From assembly GCA_017502125.1 (NCBI GenBank), contig JAFVVN010000024.1, positions 1 through 37,646 on the forward strand: a DNA stretch of 37,646 nucleotides, written 5' to 3'. Source of the stretch: Bacteroidales bacterium. Lineage in GTDB: Bacteria > Bacteroidota > Bacteroidia > Bacteroidales > UBA932. The position numbers and the translations under genes were made by a program. Of the stretch, positions 17,569 through 26,088 are shown piece after piece. The first letter of the stretch is position 1. Every line of letters begins with the position of its first letter. The notes under the pieces are model-generated. The model was not told the origin of the DNA, did not search any database, and was given only the letters and a program-made list of their open reading frames with translations.

Positions 17569-18120
17569 ATGGCTGTTAAAATTCGTCTCCAGCGCCACGG
17601 AAAGAAGAATTTCGCATTCTTCCACATTGTTGTGGCTGATTCACGCGCACCTCGCGATGGTCGTTTCATCGAGCAGCTCGGCTCTTACAATCCTAACACA
17701 AACCCTGCAACCATCATGCTCAACCATGAGCGTGCACTTGCATGGCTTAACGTAGGTGCTCAGCCTACCCTCACAGCAAAGCGTATCCTCTCTTACGAGG
17801 GTGTACTTCTTGCAAAGCACCTTGAGGGCGGTGTGAAGAAGGGCGCTCTCACTCAGGAGCAGGCTGATGCAAAGCTTGCTGCATGGAAGGCAGAGAAGGC
17901 TGCAAAGATCAACGCAAAGAAAGAGGGACTTAGCAAGGATGCTGCTGCTGCTTACAAGGCTGCAGTTGAGGCAGAGGCTAAGGTAAATCAGGAGAGAGCT
18001 GAGGCTATCGCCAAGAGAAAGGCTGAGGCAGAGGAAGCTGCACGTGCTGCTGCTGAGGCTGCTGCTGCCGAGAAGGCTGCTCAGGAAGCTGCTGCAGCTG
18101 AGGAGAACACTGAGGCTTAA
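17569..18120 (+). CDS. rpsP: 30S ribosomal protein S16 with long C-terminal extension
   Basis: Small-subunit protein needed for assembly of the 30S body. Residues of about 1-80 are the S16 domain ([46 protein letters not shown]). From about residue 95 to 183 there is a highly charged Ala/Glu/Lys-rich stretch predicted to be one long helix, ending in [11 protein letters not shown]. The family minimum is about 80 residues, so this is roughly twice that; similar extensions are known in Bacteroidetes S16. Codons are strongly biased (GCT/GCA Ala, AAG Lys), as expected of a highly expressed gene. rimM follows after seven bases. Confidence 0.95.
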   Translation: MAVKIRLQRHGKKNFAFFHIVVADSRAPRDGRFIEQLGSYNPNTNPATIMLNHERALAWLNVGAQPTLTAKRILSYEGVLLAKHLEGGVKKGALTQEQADAKLAAWKAEKAAKINAKKEGLSKDAAAAYKAAVEAEAKVNQERAEAIAKRKAEAEEAARAAAEAAAAEKAAQEAAAAEENTEA

Positions 18121-18127
18121 TTCTGCC

Positions 18128-18664
18128 ATGCTGCAGATCGCTCAGGTTCTGAAATCCAACGGTACCGATGGGGAACTCGTAATGGGTTTCCGCGAAATCG
18201 CTCCTGAAGATATCAACCTACAGGAACCGGTGTTCATCATGTTTGATGGACTGCCGGTTCCTTTTTTCATTGAATCATTCCAGAAAAGAGGCAACACAAA
18301 GGCTCTGGTGCGTCTGACCGACATATGCTCCCAGGAAGATGTGGAGGAGATTGCAGGTAAGGCGGTGTATATTGAAGATGAGTCACTTGCGGAGCTTTCT
18401 CTTGAGGAGGACGGATATGCCGCCCTTGTGGGATGGATGGTGCTGGCTCCGGCGGAGATTCCCGATCAGGTCGGGGAAGACGAGGATATGGGACTATACG
18501 AAGTGGGGGAAATCACTGACTTCATTGACATTCCGAACAATCCTTGCATAGAGGTGGAAACAGAAAATGGAGCAGTAATGATACCGCTCCATGAAGATTT
18601 CATCCTTGGTCTGGATCCGGAGAATCAGGAAATCATCATGCAGATTCCTGACGGTCTCCTGTAG
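18128..18664 (+). CDS. rimM: Ribosome maturation factor RimM
   Basis: Binds S19 in the 30S head and helps mature 16S rRNA. 178 residues, with an N-terminal RimM barrel (IAQVLKSNGTDGELVMGF, EPVFIMFDGLPVPFFIESFQKRGNTKALVRLTDI) and a C-terminal PRC-barrel-like part (GLYEVGEITDFIDIPNNPCIEVETENGAVMIPLHEDFIL). Sequence similarity to the E. coli protein is weak, but pairing with rpsP is the standard rpsP-rimM order. trmD and rplS, which often follow, are absent; the next gene is on the other strand, two bases away. The start at 18128 is supported by the barrel beginning immediately after it. Confidence 0.88.
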   Translation: MLQIAQVLKSNGTDGELVMGFREIAPEDINLQEPVFIMFDGLPVPFFIESFQKRGNTKALVRLTDICSQEDVEEIAGKAVYIEDESLAELSLEEDGYAALVGWMVLAPAEIPDQVGEDEDMGLYEVGEITDFIDIPNNPCIEVETENGAVMIPLHEDFILGLDPENQEIIMQIPDGLL

Positions 18665-18666
18665 TC

Positions 18667-19437
18667 TCAATATGACAGAGTCACTGATGCCGTGAAGTTG
18701 TCCATGCAGAAATATGCAGGGACTTCTTTTTTTGTGGACACCACCTTGAAGTCCACATGGTCCACCTGTCCGAGCTTGCTGAGATCAAAGGCAGTCCAAC
18801 GTGAGATGATGGAGTCCTTCTGAGCGGAGAAGTCAGCCAGATATATGCTGTTCTCCCCTGTCTTCACTCCGTCCAGATATCCTGTTGCCTGAAGCGTCAG
18901 TCTGTCTCCGTCCTCGAAACACTTGCTCACCTTGTAGGCCACATATCTGGTGTTGTTCACATAGCAAAGTCCCAGAACGCATTGTCCTATCTCGGTAGCC
19001 ATGAACTCAACGTCACTCTCAGGCATCTGAGACGGGTCTGGATTCTCATAATATACTCCATATGTCTTGCTTCCATGGAACATGAGGGAGGAGTTGAGCC
19101 TGAATGCATCGTTGGCGAAGGCTTCGCTATCTGCCGTTGCCATCGAGATGCTGTCTGCCGGATCGAACTGACTGCCCTTGAGACAGGACAGGAGCATTCC
19201 TCCTTCAAACACCTTCTTTATGGTATCCACCTTATGTCTGAAGGCAAGATAGTCCCAACCGATGCCATATCCGTGCGAATCATTGAAATAGAGGCTGTCA
19301 GAGCCAAATTCCTTTGCGTAATCAAGACCTGAATATTCGAACGAAGCCTCAACTGGATAGGTCCTTGTGAACTCACCGTCATTCAGGCAGGAAACCAGCG
19401 ACAGGAACGCTGAAATAATAATAATTGTCTTCTTCAT
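18667..19437 (-). CDS. DUF4465 lipoprotein
   Basis: Lipid-anchored exported protein of 256 residues. MKKTIIIISAFLSLVSC gives a lipobox with Cys17. The DUF4465 pattern is seen in the second half: VNNTRYVAYKV, FEDGDRLTLQATGYLDGVKTGENSIYLADFSAQKDSIISRWTAFDLSKLGQVDHVDFKVVS and PAYFCMDNFTA, including the YLADF, W.AFDLS.LG and AYFCMDN blocks. Function is unknown; the fold resembles carbohydrate-binding jelly-rolls and the family is common beside TonB-linked uptake systems. Here it stands alone with its own promoter, ending tail to tail with rimM. Confidence 0.82.
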   Translation of the reverse strand: MKKTIIIISAFLSLVSCLNDGEFTRTYPVEASFEYSGLDYAKEFGSDSLYFNDSHGYGIGWDYLAFRHKVDTIKKVFEGGMLLSCLKGSQFDPADSISMATADSEAFANDAFRLNSSLMFHGSKTYGVYYENPDPSQMPESDVEFMATEIGQCVLGLCYVNNTRYVAYKVSKCFEDGDRLTLQATGYLDGVKTGENSIYLADFSAQKDSIISRWTAFDLSKLGQVDHVDFKVVSTKKEVPAYFCMDNFTASVTLSY

Positions 19438-19461
19438 CTATACTATTAATGTTAACGGGGA

Positions 19462-19492
19462 CAAAAATACATAGATTTCTTGAAGTAGCAAA
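19462..19492 (-). promoter_or_regulatory. Promoter of the DUF4465 gene
   Basis: Full consensus match on the minus strand: TTTG (19489-19492), 19 bases, TATTTTTG (19462-19469), 24 bases before the start codon. Confidence 0.8.
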
Positions 19493-20953
19493 TCATATTT
19501 CATCAATCTCCTGAACACCGTTGCGTGTCATGGTTATACGGAACTGATGATATTCCACCTCACCATCATGCTGAAGCTGGAAAATTATATGCACGTGATA
19601 TATCTTCTGGATGGAATATGTGGTGAGACTGTCATCCTCGTCAATAGTGTCTATCGGCACTTCTGCATTGTCCATCTTATGGGTGAAGCGGTTCAGGTGC
19701 AGACGCATGATCTCATTGATTCCTCGCATGGGATATTCCGCATTTCTGGCCATAGCTGCATCATCTATGATTACATGCTTGCGGTAAAGCATAACCTTTT
19801 CCTCGAATATCCTTGATTCATCCTCCACGGAAGAAGCCCTGTCACGCATATTCATGACCACTGCAGGGGTCCTTGACTTGGATATGAAGTCGAAACCTTC
19901 CTTGATCACGCCCACCTTATTGTTTCCTATGGTCACGGAGGCTTTCTTGTCGAAGTACTTGTCACCCAGACGATGGGCGAAATAATAACGCAGGAGGTCC
20001 TTTATACGGTCCTTCAGCATATAGCTCACCACCAGGACGACAAAGAGAGGCCAGGTGATGTTTCCGTAACGGACCTGAGTGTGCCAGGCCACTGCGGTGG
20101 CAAATATCATGGCCACACCAGCCGCAATACTATAATATATCTGCTCGACCGCAACGCCGTCCCTTTTCTTGTCTAGACTGATATAGAGCTCGCTTTCTAT
20201 GAACTTCTTGAGCATTCCATGGTGATATACAAGGGCTCTGTCATGGTCCGGATCGCCATTCAGACGGTCGTATCCCCGCATCGCCATGTATTCCCTTTCA
20301 CCGGCCAGAAGTCCGGCAAAGGCCTTTCTTATGCGGACAAGCGAAGCCGATTCGGATGAGGAGTCTACCACCTTGATGAGACGGACGGTCCTCATTTCCA
20401 CGACATGGCTCATGAACTCGTCACAAAGGCGGAAATAGCTGCGGGTCCTGTCCGACACAGTGGGAACATCGATGATCTTGTACAGGTCACGGAACCTGCT
20501 CAGTACCAGTTTGGCATTTCCGACATAGTCATCGACCAGATACTCTGCCGAATCCAAGGACCTGACCGACCTCAGATGCGACGCATGGTCACGCAGGGCG
20601 CTCTTGAATATCGCCGCAAACATCTTGAGATGATATTCATATGAGTCCAGGTCACTCTGCTGAGGGGTCGTCACTACCCTTTCCAAAGCCTTCTTCAAAG
20701 AGGTCAGAGGCATGGAAGTCTCCTGGGCTATTTCCCTCAGGAGATATACCGGAGTGATAAGACGTACATTGGACTTCACATCCCGGTAGAACTGCTTCTT
20801 TCCGTAGTTTTCAGGGTTGATGTCCAGACTGTTGGGCACGAACATCCAGGCGTTCACGGAAAAGTCATCCTTGACGCCGTTCTCCTTGCAGTTGAATCCG
20901 AACTTGAACTCGACCGAGAAGTTATCGTGTTTCTTTGCCTGTATCGATATCAT
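19493..20953 (-). CDS. Conserved-looking membrane protein of unknown function
   Basis: I do not recognise a named family. The 486-residue product has no signal peptide. It has a long N-terminal cytoplasmic part (about 1-275, mostly helical, with LRSVRSLDSAEYLVDDYVGNAKLVLSRF), then two neighbouring membrane segments (about 278-297 IAAGVAMIFATAVAW and 303-320 ITWPLFVVLVVSYML), and a C-terminal soluble part with charged motifs such as RHVIIDDAAMARN and MTRNGVQEIDEI. It looks like a membrane-anchored cytoplasmic protein. The coding bias resembles its neighbours, so it is not obviously transferred. Its upstream gap is filled by a repeat, and no consensus promoter was found there. Confidence 0.7.
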   Translation of the reverse strand: MISIQAKKHDNFSVEFKFGFNCKENGVKDDFSVNAWMFVPNSLDINPENYGKKQFYRDVKSNVRLITPVYLLREIAQETSMPLTSLKKALERVVTTPQQSDLDSYEYHLKMFAAIFKSALRDHASHLRSVRSLDSAEYLVDDYVGNAKLVLSRFRDLYKIIDVPTVSDRTRSYFRLCDEFMSHVVEMRTVRLIKVVDSSSESASLVRIRKAFAGLLAGEREYMAMRGYDRLNGDPDHDRALVYHHGMLKKFIESELYISLDKKRDGVAVEQIYYSIAAGVAMIFATAVAWHTQVRYGNITWPLFVVLVVSYMLKDRIKDLLRYYFAHRLGDKYFDKKASVTIGNNKVGVIKEGFDFISKSRTPAVVMNMRDRASSVEDESRIFEEKVMLYRKHVIIDDAAMARNAEYPMRGINEIMRLHLNRFTHKMDNAEVPIDTIDEDDSLTTYSIQKIYHVHIIFQLQHDGEVEYHQFRITMTRNGVQEIDEI

Positions 20954-20972
20954 GTCATCCGTCGCTTTTATG

Positions 20973-21108
20973 CTCCTGGGCTAGAAGAGCCCGTGCGGAG
21001 GTTCCTAACGCCCCAAAGGGGCCGGTCCGGGCAGGGCCGAAATCCCCCTGACAGGGGGCAGGGGGTTAGGAGGCTTTATACTCCTGGGCTAGAAGAGCCC
21101 AGGAGTAT
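20973..21108. repeat. Hairpin repeat cluster overlapping the DASS transporter stop
   Basis: CTCCTGGGCTAGAAGAGCCC occurs twice in direct orientation (20973-20992 and 21081-21100). In the second copy the flanks extend it to a near-perfect hairpin of 13 bp (TACTCCTGGGCT / AGCCCAGGAGTA) around AGAAG. Between them are further stems: GCCCC/GGGGC and CCCCCTG/CAGGGGG. The second hairpin contains the stop codon of the transporter gene, so it may be its terminator, although there is no T-run. Confidence 0.7.
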
Positions 21109-22699
21109 ATCCTAACCAGTGCAAAACTGTCTCACCCCAAACCATTATCATAATCCATGCTATGACCATCATGGTGATACCGAATTTGAAGGTGTCGCTC
21201 CAGCTGTAGTGGTTTGTAGTATATAGCAGCGCTGCCGGCTTGCTGTTGAACGGCAGCACGTAAACGTGTTCAATCAAAAGGGACACAGGGAACGAGAGGC
21301 TGAGCGGCGGAAGGCCGAACTGCTGCTCGACACCTATGGCGATTGGGACGAATACCAGCGCCCTCATGTTCTTCGACTGGAAGATCAGCGCGCTGAAAAG
21401 CATGAGTCCAGTGAGGAGTATATACAGAACGATGAACGGTGTATCCGCAGTGATGCCCATCGCGTCCATTCCTGCGCCTACCATCATGGCAGGAAGGTCG
21501 GTGGCATTTAGGCCGGATCCGATCACATAGGCACCTGCTGAGAATATCATAAGGTGCCAAGGGATATCGACGTCGTTCCACTTCACGACACCGATTCCAG
21601 GCATAAGGGCGATGATGGCACCGATAAGGACCACCACCTCAGCCGAAACGCCGTGCCAGCTTTCGGTCACCCACATCACGAGCACACCTACGAATATGGC
21701 TATTGACTTGAACTCCTCTTTGGTCATCTTGCCCATAGAATTGAGTTCCTGACGGAGGCGTTCCATTCCGCCCTCGATCTGAGGTTTCTTTTCTTCCGGC
21801 TTGAGAGGGAATATAACCTTCACTCCGATGAACCAGCCGATAAGAAGCAGGATCATTGCGAGAGGGAAAGCGGCAGCCAGCCAATCCGAATAAATCATTG
21901 TGACTGAGCTATATGCACCTGTAAGAAGCGAGATTGCAAGGAGGTTTGCACCAGAGCCGGTCATGAAGGCGCTCGCTCCTACATTGATCTGGAAAAGGTT
22001 CTGGAGCACAAGGTTGCGTCCGAAGTTGTTGCGGTTGCCCTGGCTTGCTCCGAAGATGGCTGCCACTACCATGAATATAGGAAGAAGGATGGTGGCCTTC
22101 ACGGTGGTAGCCGATATGAACATTGACAGGACGACATTGATGACAAGGAAGCTGAAGAATATGCCGCTCGCGCTCTTTCCGAACTTAAGCACGAACCACA
22201 GGGCGAACCTCTTGGCAACCCTTGTCTTGACAAGCATGCTGGCAAGAACGAATGACAGGATGTTGAGCCACATCACCGGATGTCCCAGCTGTGCAAAGGC
22301 ATCCTTCTGAGTGGTCACGCCGCACAGGATCACTGCCATGATCACCATGAGTGAGGTCAGATAGCTCTGCACCGCCTCTGTGATCCATAGTACGATGGAT
22401 GCACAGAATATGGCAAGCATGGCATAGCAGGCCCTTATGAAGGCTGCTTCACCGATGACGTTCAGCCTTGCCTGAGCCTTGCCCGACAGTCCGGAAAAAT
22501 CCATATTGTCGAAGAGCGGAATGTCCACCACCCAGTAGATGAGGATGAAGACAAGGGCCGCTATCGGTCCTCCAAGGCGTGCCATCCACTTCTCGAAGCC
22601 GGATTTCTCCATCTTCGGGAGCTTCTCCACCTTATAGTTGTTCATATCCAGCGGGTCGAAGACCTGCTCCTGGTTCAGTTCTGTGTTCTTGTCGGTCAT
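21089..22699 (-). CDS. DASS/SLC13-like anion transporter
   Basis: Inner-membrane protein of 536 residues with about 11-13 hydrophobic segments, from GPIAALVFILIYWVVDIPLF to FGITMMVIAWIMIMVWGETVL. Order and spacing fit the divalent anion:sodium symporter family (ArsB/NhaD superfamily), which takes up dicarboxylates, citrate, sulfate or phosphate. The two SNT motifs that bind sodium and substrate are altered: the first half reads SATTVKATILLP, the second IFQSKNMRALVFVP. Substrate and even sodium coupling are therefore uncertain. The last seven residues (GYTPGLF) are encoded by the repeat hairpin. It is downstream of the CYTH gene in the same direction, with a 126-base repeat-containing gap. Confidence 0.8.
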   Translation of the reverse strand: MTDKNTELNQEQVFDPLDMNNYKVEKLPKMEKSGFEKWMARLGGPIAALVFILIYWVVDIPLFDNMDFSGLSGKAQARLNVIGEAAFIRACYAMLAIFCASIVLWITEAVQSYLTSLMVIMAVILCGVTTQKDAFAQLGHPVMWLNILSFVLASMLVKTRVAKRFALWFVLKFGKSASGIFFSFLVINVVLSMFISATTVKATILLPIFMVVAAIFGASQGNRNNFGRNLVLQNLFQINVGASAFMTGSGANLLAISLLTGAYSSVTMIYSDWLAAAFPLAMILLLIGWFIGVKVIFPLKPEEKKPQIEGGMERLRQELNSMGKMTKEEFKSIAIFVGVLVMWVTESWHGVSAEVVVLIGAIIALMPGIGVVKWNDVDIPWHLMIFSAGAYVIGSGLNATDLPAMMVGAGMDAMGITADTPFIVLYILLTGLMLFSALIFQSKNMRALVFVPIAIGVEQQFGLPPLSLSFPVSLLIEHVYVLPFNSKPAALLYTTNHYSWSDTFKFGITMMVIAWIMIMVWGETVLHWLGYTPGLF

Positions 22700-22710
22700 G
22701 GTCTTTTCTG

Positions 22711-22825
22711 TTTAAAGATCCCCGGTCAAGCCGGGGATGACGTGGAGCCATCCCCTGTCGGCTTATGACAGACGTCATTGCCGGTTACGACAGACGTCAT
22801 TGCCGGCTTGATCGGCAATCTCAAA
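22711..22825. repeat. Two repeat types between the CYTH gene and the DASS transporter
   Basis: At 22711-22743 lies a palindromic repeat with stem ATCCCCGG / CCGGGGAT, ending in GATGACG. At 22767-22810 a 22-base unit (GACAGACGTCATTGCCGG plus TTAC) is present twice in tandem with one or two changes. Together they separate the transporter from the upstream gene cluster. No promoter consensus was found. Confidence 0.6.
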
Positions 22826-23299
22826 TTATTTAGCCCAGTTCTTATATGGGTTCTTCATAAGCATGGAGTTGTAGTACTTCACATCTCCTGTAACCTCCTC
22901 ACCGAGCCACTCAGGCTTTGCAAAAGCCTCGTCCTCGGAAGAAAGCTCGACCTCAGCCACTGTAAGGCCTTCGTTGTCACCGTAGAATTCATCCACCTCA
23001 TAAGTGTGCTCGCCAGCCTCAACGAGGTAGCGTGTCTTGTCGATCACGCCCGGCTCACATATCTTGAGGAGCTCCTGAACTTCTGCTACAGGGATCTCCT
23101 TTTCCCACTCGAAACGGCTTGCACCGCTCTCTGAGCCGATACCCTTGATGGTGATGAATCCCTTTTCGCCCTTCACGCGGACGCGGACTGTGCGTTCAGG
23201 AACTGAGCTGAGGTAACCCTGAGTGATGCGGGTAGCCTTCTTTGCAAACGGCTTGAAGTCGCCTGCAACCAAGAATTTTCTTTCGATTTCCTGTGCCAT
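22826..23299 (-). CDS. CYTH-domain protein (triphosphate tunnel metalloenzyme family)
   Basis: Cytoplasmic protein of 157 residues made of a single CYTH domain. The defining ExExK motif is intact as EIERK at residues 4-8, followed by FLVAGDF, ITQGYLSSVPERTVRVRVKGEKGFITIKG with its alternating basic residues, and the acidic strands EWEKEIPV, YEVDEFYGDNEGLTVAEVEL. Bacterial stand-alone CYTH proteins usually hydrolyse inorganic triphosphate; some relatives make cAMP or thiamine triphosphate derivatives. MAQEIERK was chosen as the start because an earlier in-frame ATG would overlap the upstream stop. It follows the CYTH-like gene by four bases and closes a six-gene phosphate-related cluster. Confidence 0.88.
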   Translation of the reverse strand: MAQEIERKFLVAGDFKPFAKKATRITQGYLSSVPERTVRVRVKGEKGFITIKGIGSESGASRFEWEKEIPVAEVQELLKICEPGVIDKTRYLVEAGEHTYEVDEFYGDNEGLTVAEVELSSEDEAFAKPEWLGEEVTGDVKYYNSMLMKNPYKNWAK

Positions 23300-23303
23300 G
23301 GTA

Positions 23304-23942
23304 CTACTCGTTTGCAAGTGGTTTGTCAGACATTCCGATCACGCGCTTGATGGCCTGGAGGTAGTTGATATTCTCAACGCCCTCGAGACCGCAGTCAGCG
23401 ATGGTCTTCTTGATGTCCTCGATTTCTGTTGACTCAGAGTTGATGGTAACCACCTTCGCACCGTTGATGAGCACGTTGCCCACCTCGCAGATGGTGTCAT
23501 TCACCATGTAGCCGAAACGCTGCTTGTGCACGCGTACAGCTGCGAGATCAGGATTAGCCTTCACCATCGCGATGAACTCGTCGTAAGTGTACTCATCCTT
23601 GTCAAGAGCCGGCATCTCCACCATGAATGCAGGGAAGACCTCGTTCTCGAGAACTGTGCGGGAGATAGGGAACTCACCCTTCATGAGAGGATTCCACTGC
23701 TCAAGGCCGTCCACGGTCTGGACATATGTCTTGATGTCCATCTTTCCGTTACGGATCTTGGTGTTATTGATGTCGTTCTTGCGTGAGATGATGTAGATCT
23801 CGTCGCTTTCGCGCTCCCATACCTTTTCAGGTACAGGAACGGAAAGACGAGCCATTCTCTTGTGTGCCTCACAAAAGCACTGTCCGAAAGAGCGGAACTC
23901 GAAGCGTGGCTTCGAGATCTCGCCGATTTTTAATTCTGCCAT
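23304..23942 (-). CDS. CYTH-like conserved protein
   Basis: Cytoplasmic protein of 212 residues without signal peptide or membrane segment. The order FEFRSFGQCF, ERESDEIYIISR, NNTKIRNGKMDIKTYV, GLEQWNPLMKGEFPI, VRVHKQRFGYMVNDTICEV and VTINSESTEIEDIKKTI resembles a family of CYTH-like bacterial proteins: an N-terminal acidic/basic strand, then KIR and DIK basic strands, then an ESE strand. These would line a triphosphate-binding tunnel. This is my reading of the pattern, not a confirmed match. Direct coupling to a true CYTH gene (four-base gap) supports a shared substrate such as tripolyphosphate or polyphosphate. Confidence 0.6.
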   Translation of the reverse strand: MAELKIGEISKPRFEFRSFGQCFCEAHKRMARLSVPVPEKVWERESDEIYIISRKNDINNTKIRNGKMDIKTYVQTVDGLEQWNPLMKGEFPISRTVLENEVFPAFMVEMPALDKDEYTYDEFIAMVKANPDLAAVRVHKQRFGYMVNDTICEVGNVLINGAKVVTINSESTEIEDIKKTIADCGLEGVENINYLQAIKRVIGMSDKPLANE

Positions 23943-23965
23943 AGTTCGTTTGCTATATGCTTGAA

Positions 23966-24592
23966 TTACATTTCAGGAGTGTGAGTAAGATCGAGTACCT
24001 TTGCACCGTTTTCAGCGCCTTTGGTAGGAAGAGCGAATGCGAAGTCACCTGTTCCGTTTGGTACACGCGAGAAAGAATATTCCTTTTTTTCAAGATAACC
24101 TTTTACCTGATTCCAACCTGCACCTTCACTACCTCTCTTGAACTCGCTGAGTTTCTCGTTATCAGCATTGTAAAGTTCGATGAACACATTCTTCTTTCCT
24201 GAAAGGCCACCTTTAAACTTGTGGTTCTCGCTCTCATATTCATAGTTAGGATCACCACCTTCATCCACGTCAGCAAGATCGGAGCTCTCAAGAACCACAT
24301 AACCATTGGCAGCAATCTTCATACCGGCCTTACCTTCCCATGTCGTAGACTTTCCACCATCCTTAGTTGAGTCATACTTTACAAGGTATACACCTTCAAG
24401 AGAGACCTCCTTGTCTGTAGCGTTGTAAAGCTCAATATACTTTTCCTCACCTGAAAGCTCGTTAAGAACAATACCTGTAGCCTTGGTTTTATCGCCATCT
24501 CCATTACCGCTACCGTCGACTGTAGGGTTCTCCTTGTTACATGCAACGAGTGCAAATGCAGCTGCAGCTGCGAATACGAAAAACTTTTTCAT
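23966..24592 (-). CDS. Lipoprotein with lamin-tail domain
   Basis: Exported lipoprotein of 208 residues. MKKFFVFAAAAAFALVAC gives a lipobox with the lipid-bearing Cys18. A flexible Gly/Asp/Asn stretch follows (DGSGNGDGDKTKA). Then comes a lamin-tail-domain pattern: TGIVLNELSGEEKYIELYNATDKEVSLEGVYLVKYDSTKDGG, AANGYVVLES, GKKNVFIELYNADN, and EYSFSRVPNGTGDFAFALPTKGAENG. Bacterial lamin-tail domains are immunoglobulin-like surface modules, often next to nucleases or phosphatases, and are thought to bind membranes or other macromolecules. It lies 40 bases after the porin, so the two are probably co-expressed at the outer membrane. An upstream in-frame start is rejected because it would hide the signal peptide. 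Confidence 0.78.
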   Translation of the reverse strand: MKKFFVFAAAAAFALVACNKENPTVDGSGNGDGDKTKATGIVLNELSGEEKYIELYNATDKEVSLEGVYLVKYDSTKDGGKSTTWEGKAGMKIAANGYVVLESSDLADVDEGGDPNYEYESENHKFKGGLSGKKNVFIELYNADNEKLSEFKRGSEGAGWNQVKGYLEKKEYSFSRVPNGTGDFAFALPTKGAENGAKVLDLTHTPEM

Positions 24593-24632
24593 GATTGTTT
24601 GTGTTTGATTAGTTATTAATAATGTTGATGAA

Positions 24633-26057
24633 TTAGAATGCAACCTGGAAACGGCATGCAAGCATATGATAGTCGATACCTGAACCGCTTACAATATCTC
24701 CCGGATAATAAGTCACGTTGCCCGAAGCATCATAACCTGTTCTGTACTGAGGCTTATCCCTTGAAACCATGTCCGTACCGTCCTGAGCGCCCTTACCGTT
24801 AGCAAAGATATCGTTGTCGTTGTACTGGTAGTTGATGACAAACTTCACATTCTTAGTTACATGGAAATTGAGACCGAGAGAATAAGCATATGCTGAACCA
24901 CCCATACAGTATTTCGAGATATTCAGGTCGCAATACTCCACTCTTGCACAGAGTTCGATATCGCCCCACTCCTTACCGGCATTTACGCGAGTATACTTTG
25001 CTCCGCCTGCATCATAGTTCTGGCTTCCGCCGAAGAGAAGGTAACCAGCCTGAACATACCATCCCCAAGCCGGCTTGATGTCAGTGATCTGGCTCTTTGA
25101 TGCATCAACGTATGGAAGACGAGCGATGTATGCACCTTCCCAACGGAGACCTTTCCAGTGACCGGCAAGCTCTGCAGTCCAAGCAAGTTCGTGGTCAAGA
25201 TACTTGATTGCGTCAGTGTCCAGGAACTTCTTGCGGTTCACAGATGTAGTGTTACGTGTGCTGTAGCGCACTGCGTTGTAACCGTCTGTTGATGAAGTCT
25301 TAGGATTTCTGTAAGAAACAGCTGCTCCGATGTGGAGGGAAGCGTCCTTCATCTTGTGAAGCGGACGATAAACGATCTTACCAGTATATGACATTCCGCA
25401 GTTCAGACCATAGTCCTTGTTTCCATCCTCAATAGCTGTTTGAGTCTCAGCATCCTCAAGAGCCGGTCCGAAAGCACCTGCGCTGACCCAGAGAGCCGGC
25501 ATGGAGTACTTTACGTTGATACCAAGGTGGCGCGAAGGAGCAAGATAAGTCACCATAGGGCGCTCCATGAACTGGAGATAACGCGATGTGGTGTTTCTCT
25601 GGATAGAGAAATTCTCCTTGAAGTTACCGATCTTGATTTCAAGACCCTTTACTCCGGTGAAACCGATGTAGGCATCCTTGATTTCAGGAGTACCGCTGGT
25701 CCAGTCGGTGTCGAGCTCTCCGTACCAGTTCTTGTCAAGCTGTGCCTTCACGGCAAAACGTGCACGACGGATGTTCATGCCGTTACCGATCTGTGTCAGG
25801 TTCTTGTCGTAGCCGAAGAATACGGCTGCATCCCCCTGCACACGTACGTCGAACCACATCTTGTAGTTCTGGTTCTTGTTCTGGAACACAAGGATTCCGT
25901 CCTGTACAGTTGCATCAACTGGATATGAGTTCACCTTCTGTCCATACTGATTGACTTCAGTCTGCACTGCCTCACTCTGCACCGCTTCAGTCTGCTGAGC
26001 AAATGCAGCGAATGTTGCAGAAAAAGTCAAAAGCGAAATTAATAATACCTTTTTCAT
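24633..26057 (-). CDS. Outer-membrane porin of the phosphate-selective OprO/OprP family
   Basis: Beta-barrel porin of 474 residues. The signal peptide is MKKVLLISLLTFSATFAAFAQ; it is followed by a Gln/Glu/Val-rich stretch with TEAVQSEAVQTE, then the family barrel: MNIRRARFAVKAQLDKNWYGELDTDWTSGTPEIKDAYIGF, IKIGNFKENFSIQRNTTSRYLQFMERP, alternating aromatic strands and the terminal FQVAF ending in Phe, the BAM recognition signal. The name comes from Pseudomonas OprP; the selectivity of Bacteroidales members is not proven by sequence. Presence beside PiT- and PhoU-like genes makes an anion or phosphate role plausible. The gap to the upstream gene is 31 bases. Confidence 0.88.
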   Translation of the reverse strand: MKKVLLISLLTFSATFAAFAQQTEAVQSEAVQTEVNQYGQKVNSYPVDATVQDGILVFQNKNQNYKMWFDVRVQGDAAVFFGYDKNLTQIGNGMNIRRARFAVKAQLDKNWYGELDTDWTSGTPEIKDAYIGFTGVKGLEIKIGNFKENFSIQRNTTSRYLQFMERPMVTYLAPSRHLGINVKYSMPALWVSAGAFGPALEDAETQTAIEDGNKDYGLNCGMSYTGKIVYRPLHKMKDASLHIGAAVSYRNPKTSSTDGYNAVRYSTRNTTSVNRKKFLDTDAIKYLDHELAWTAELAGHWKGLRWEGAYIARLPYVDASKSQITDIKPAWGWYVQAGYLLFGGSQNYDAGGAKYTRVNAGKEWGDIELCARVEYCDLNISKYCMGGSAYAYSLGLNFHVTKNVKFVINYQYNDNDIFANGKGAQDGTDMVSRDKPQYRTGYDASGNVTYYPGDIVSGSGIDYHMLACRFQVAF

Positions 26058-26088
26058 GTCATTAAGGTTTTTGGGTTAATGTTGTTAT

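Noticed and set aside
20927-21115. Small plus-strand frame with APGLEEP-type repeats
   Set aside because: Produced by the repeat hairpins between the two genes; no independent coding evidence.
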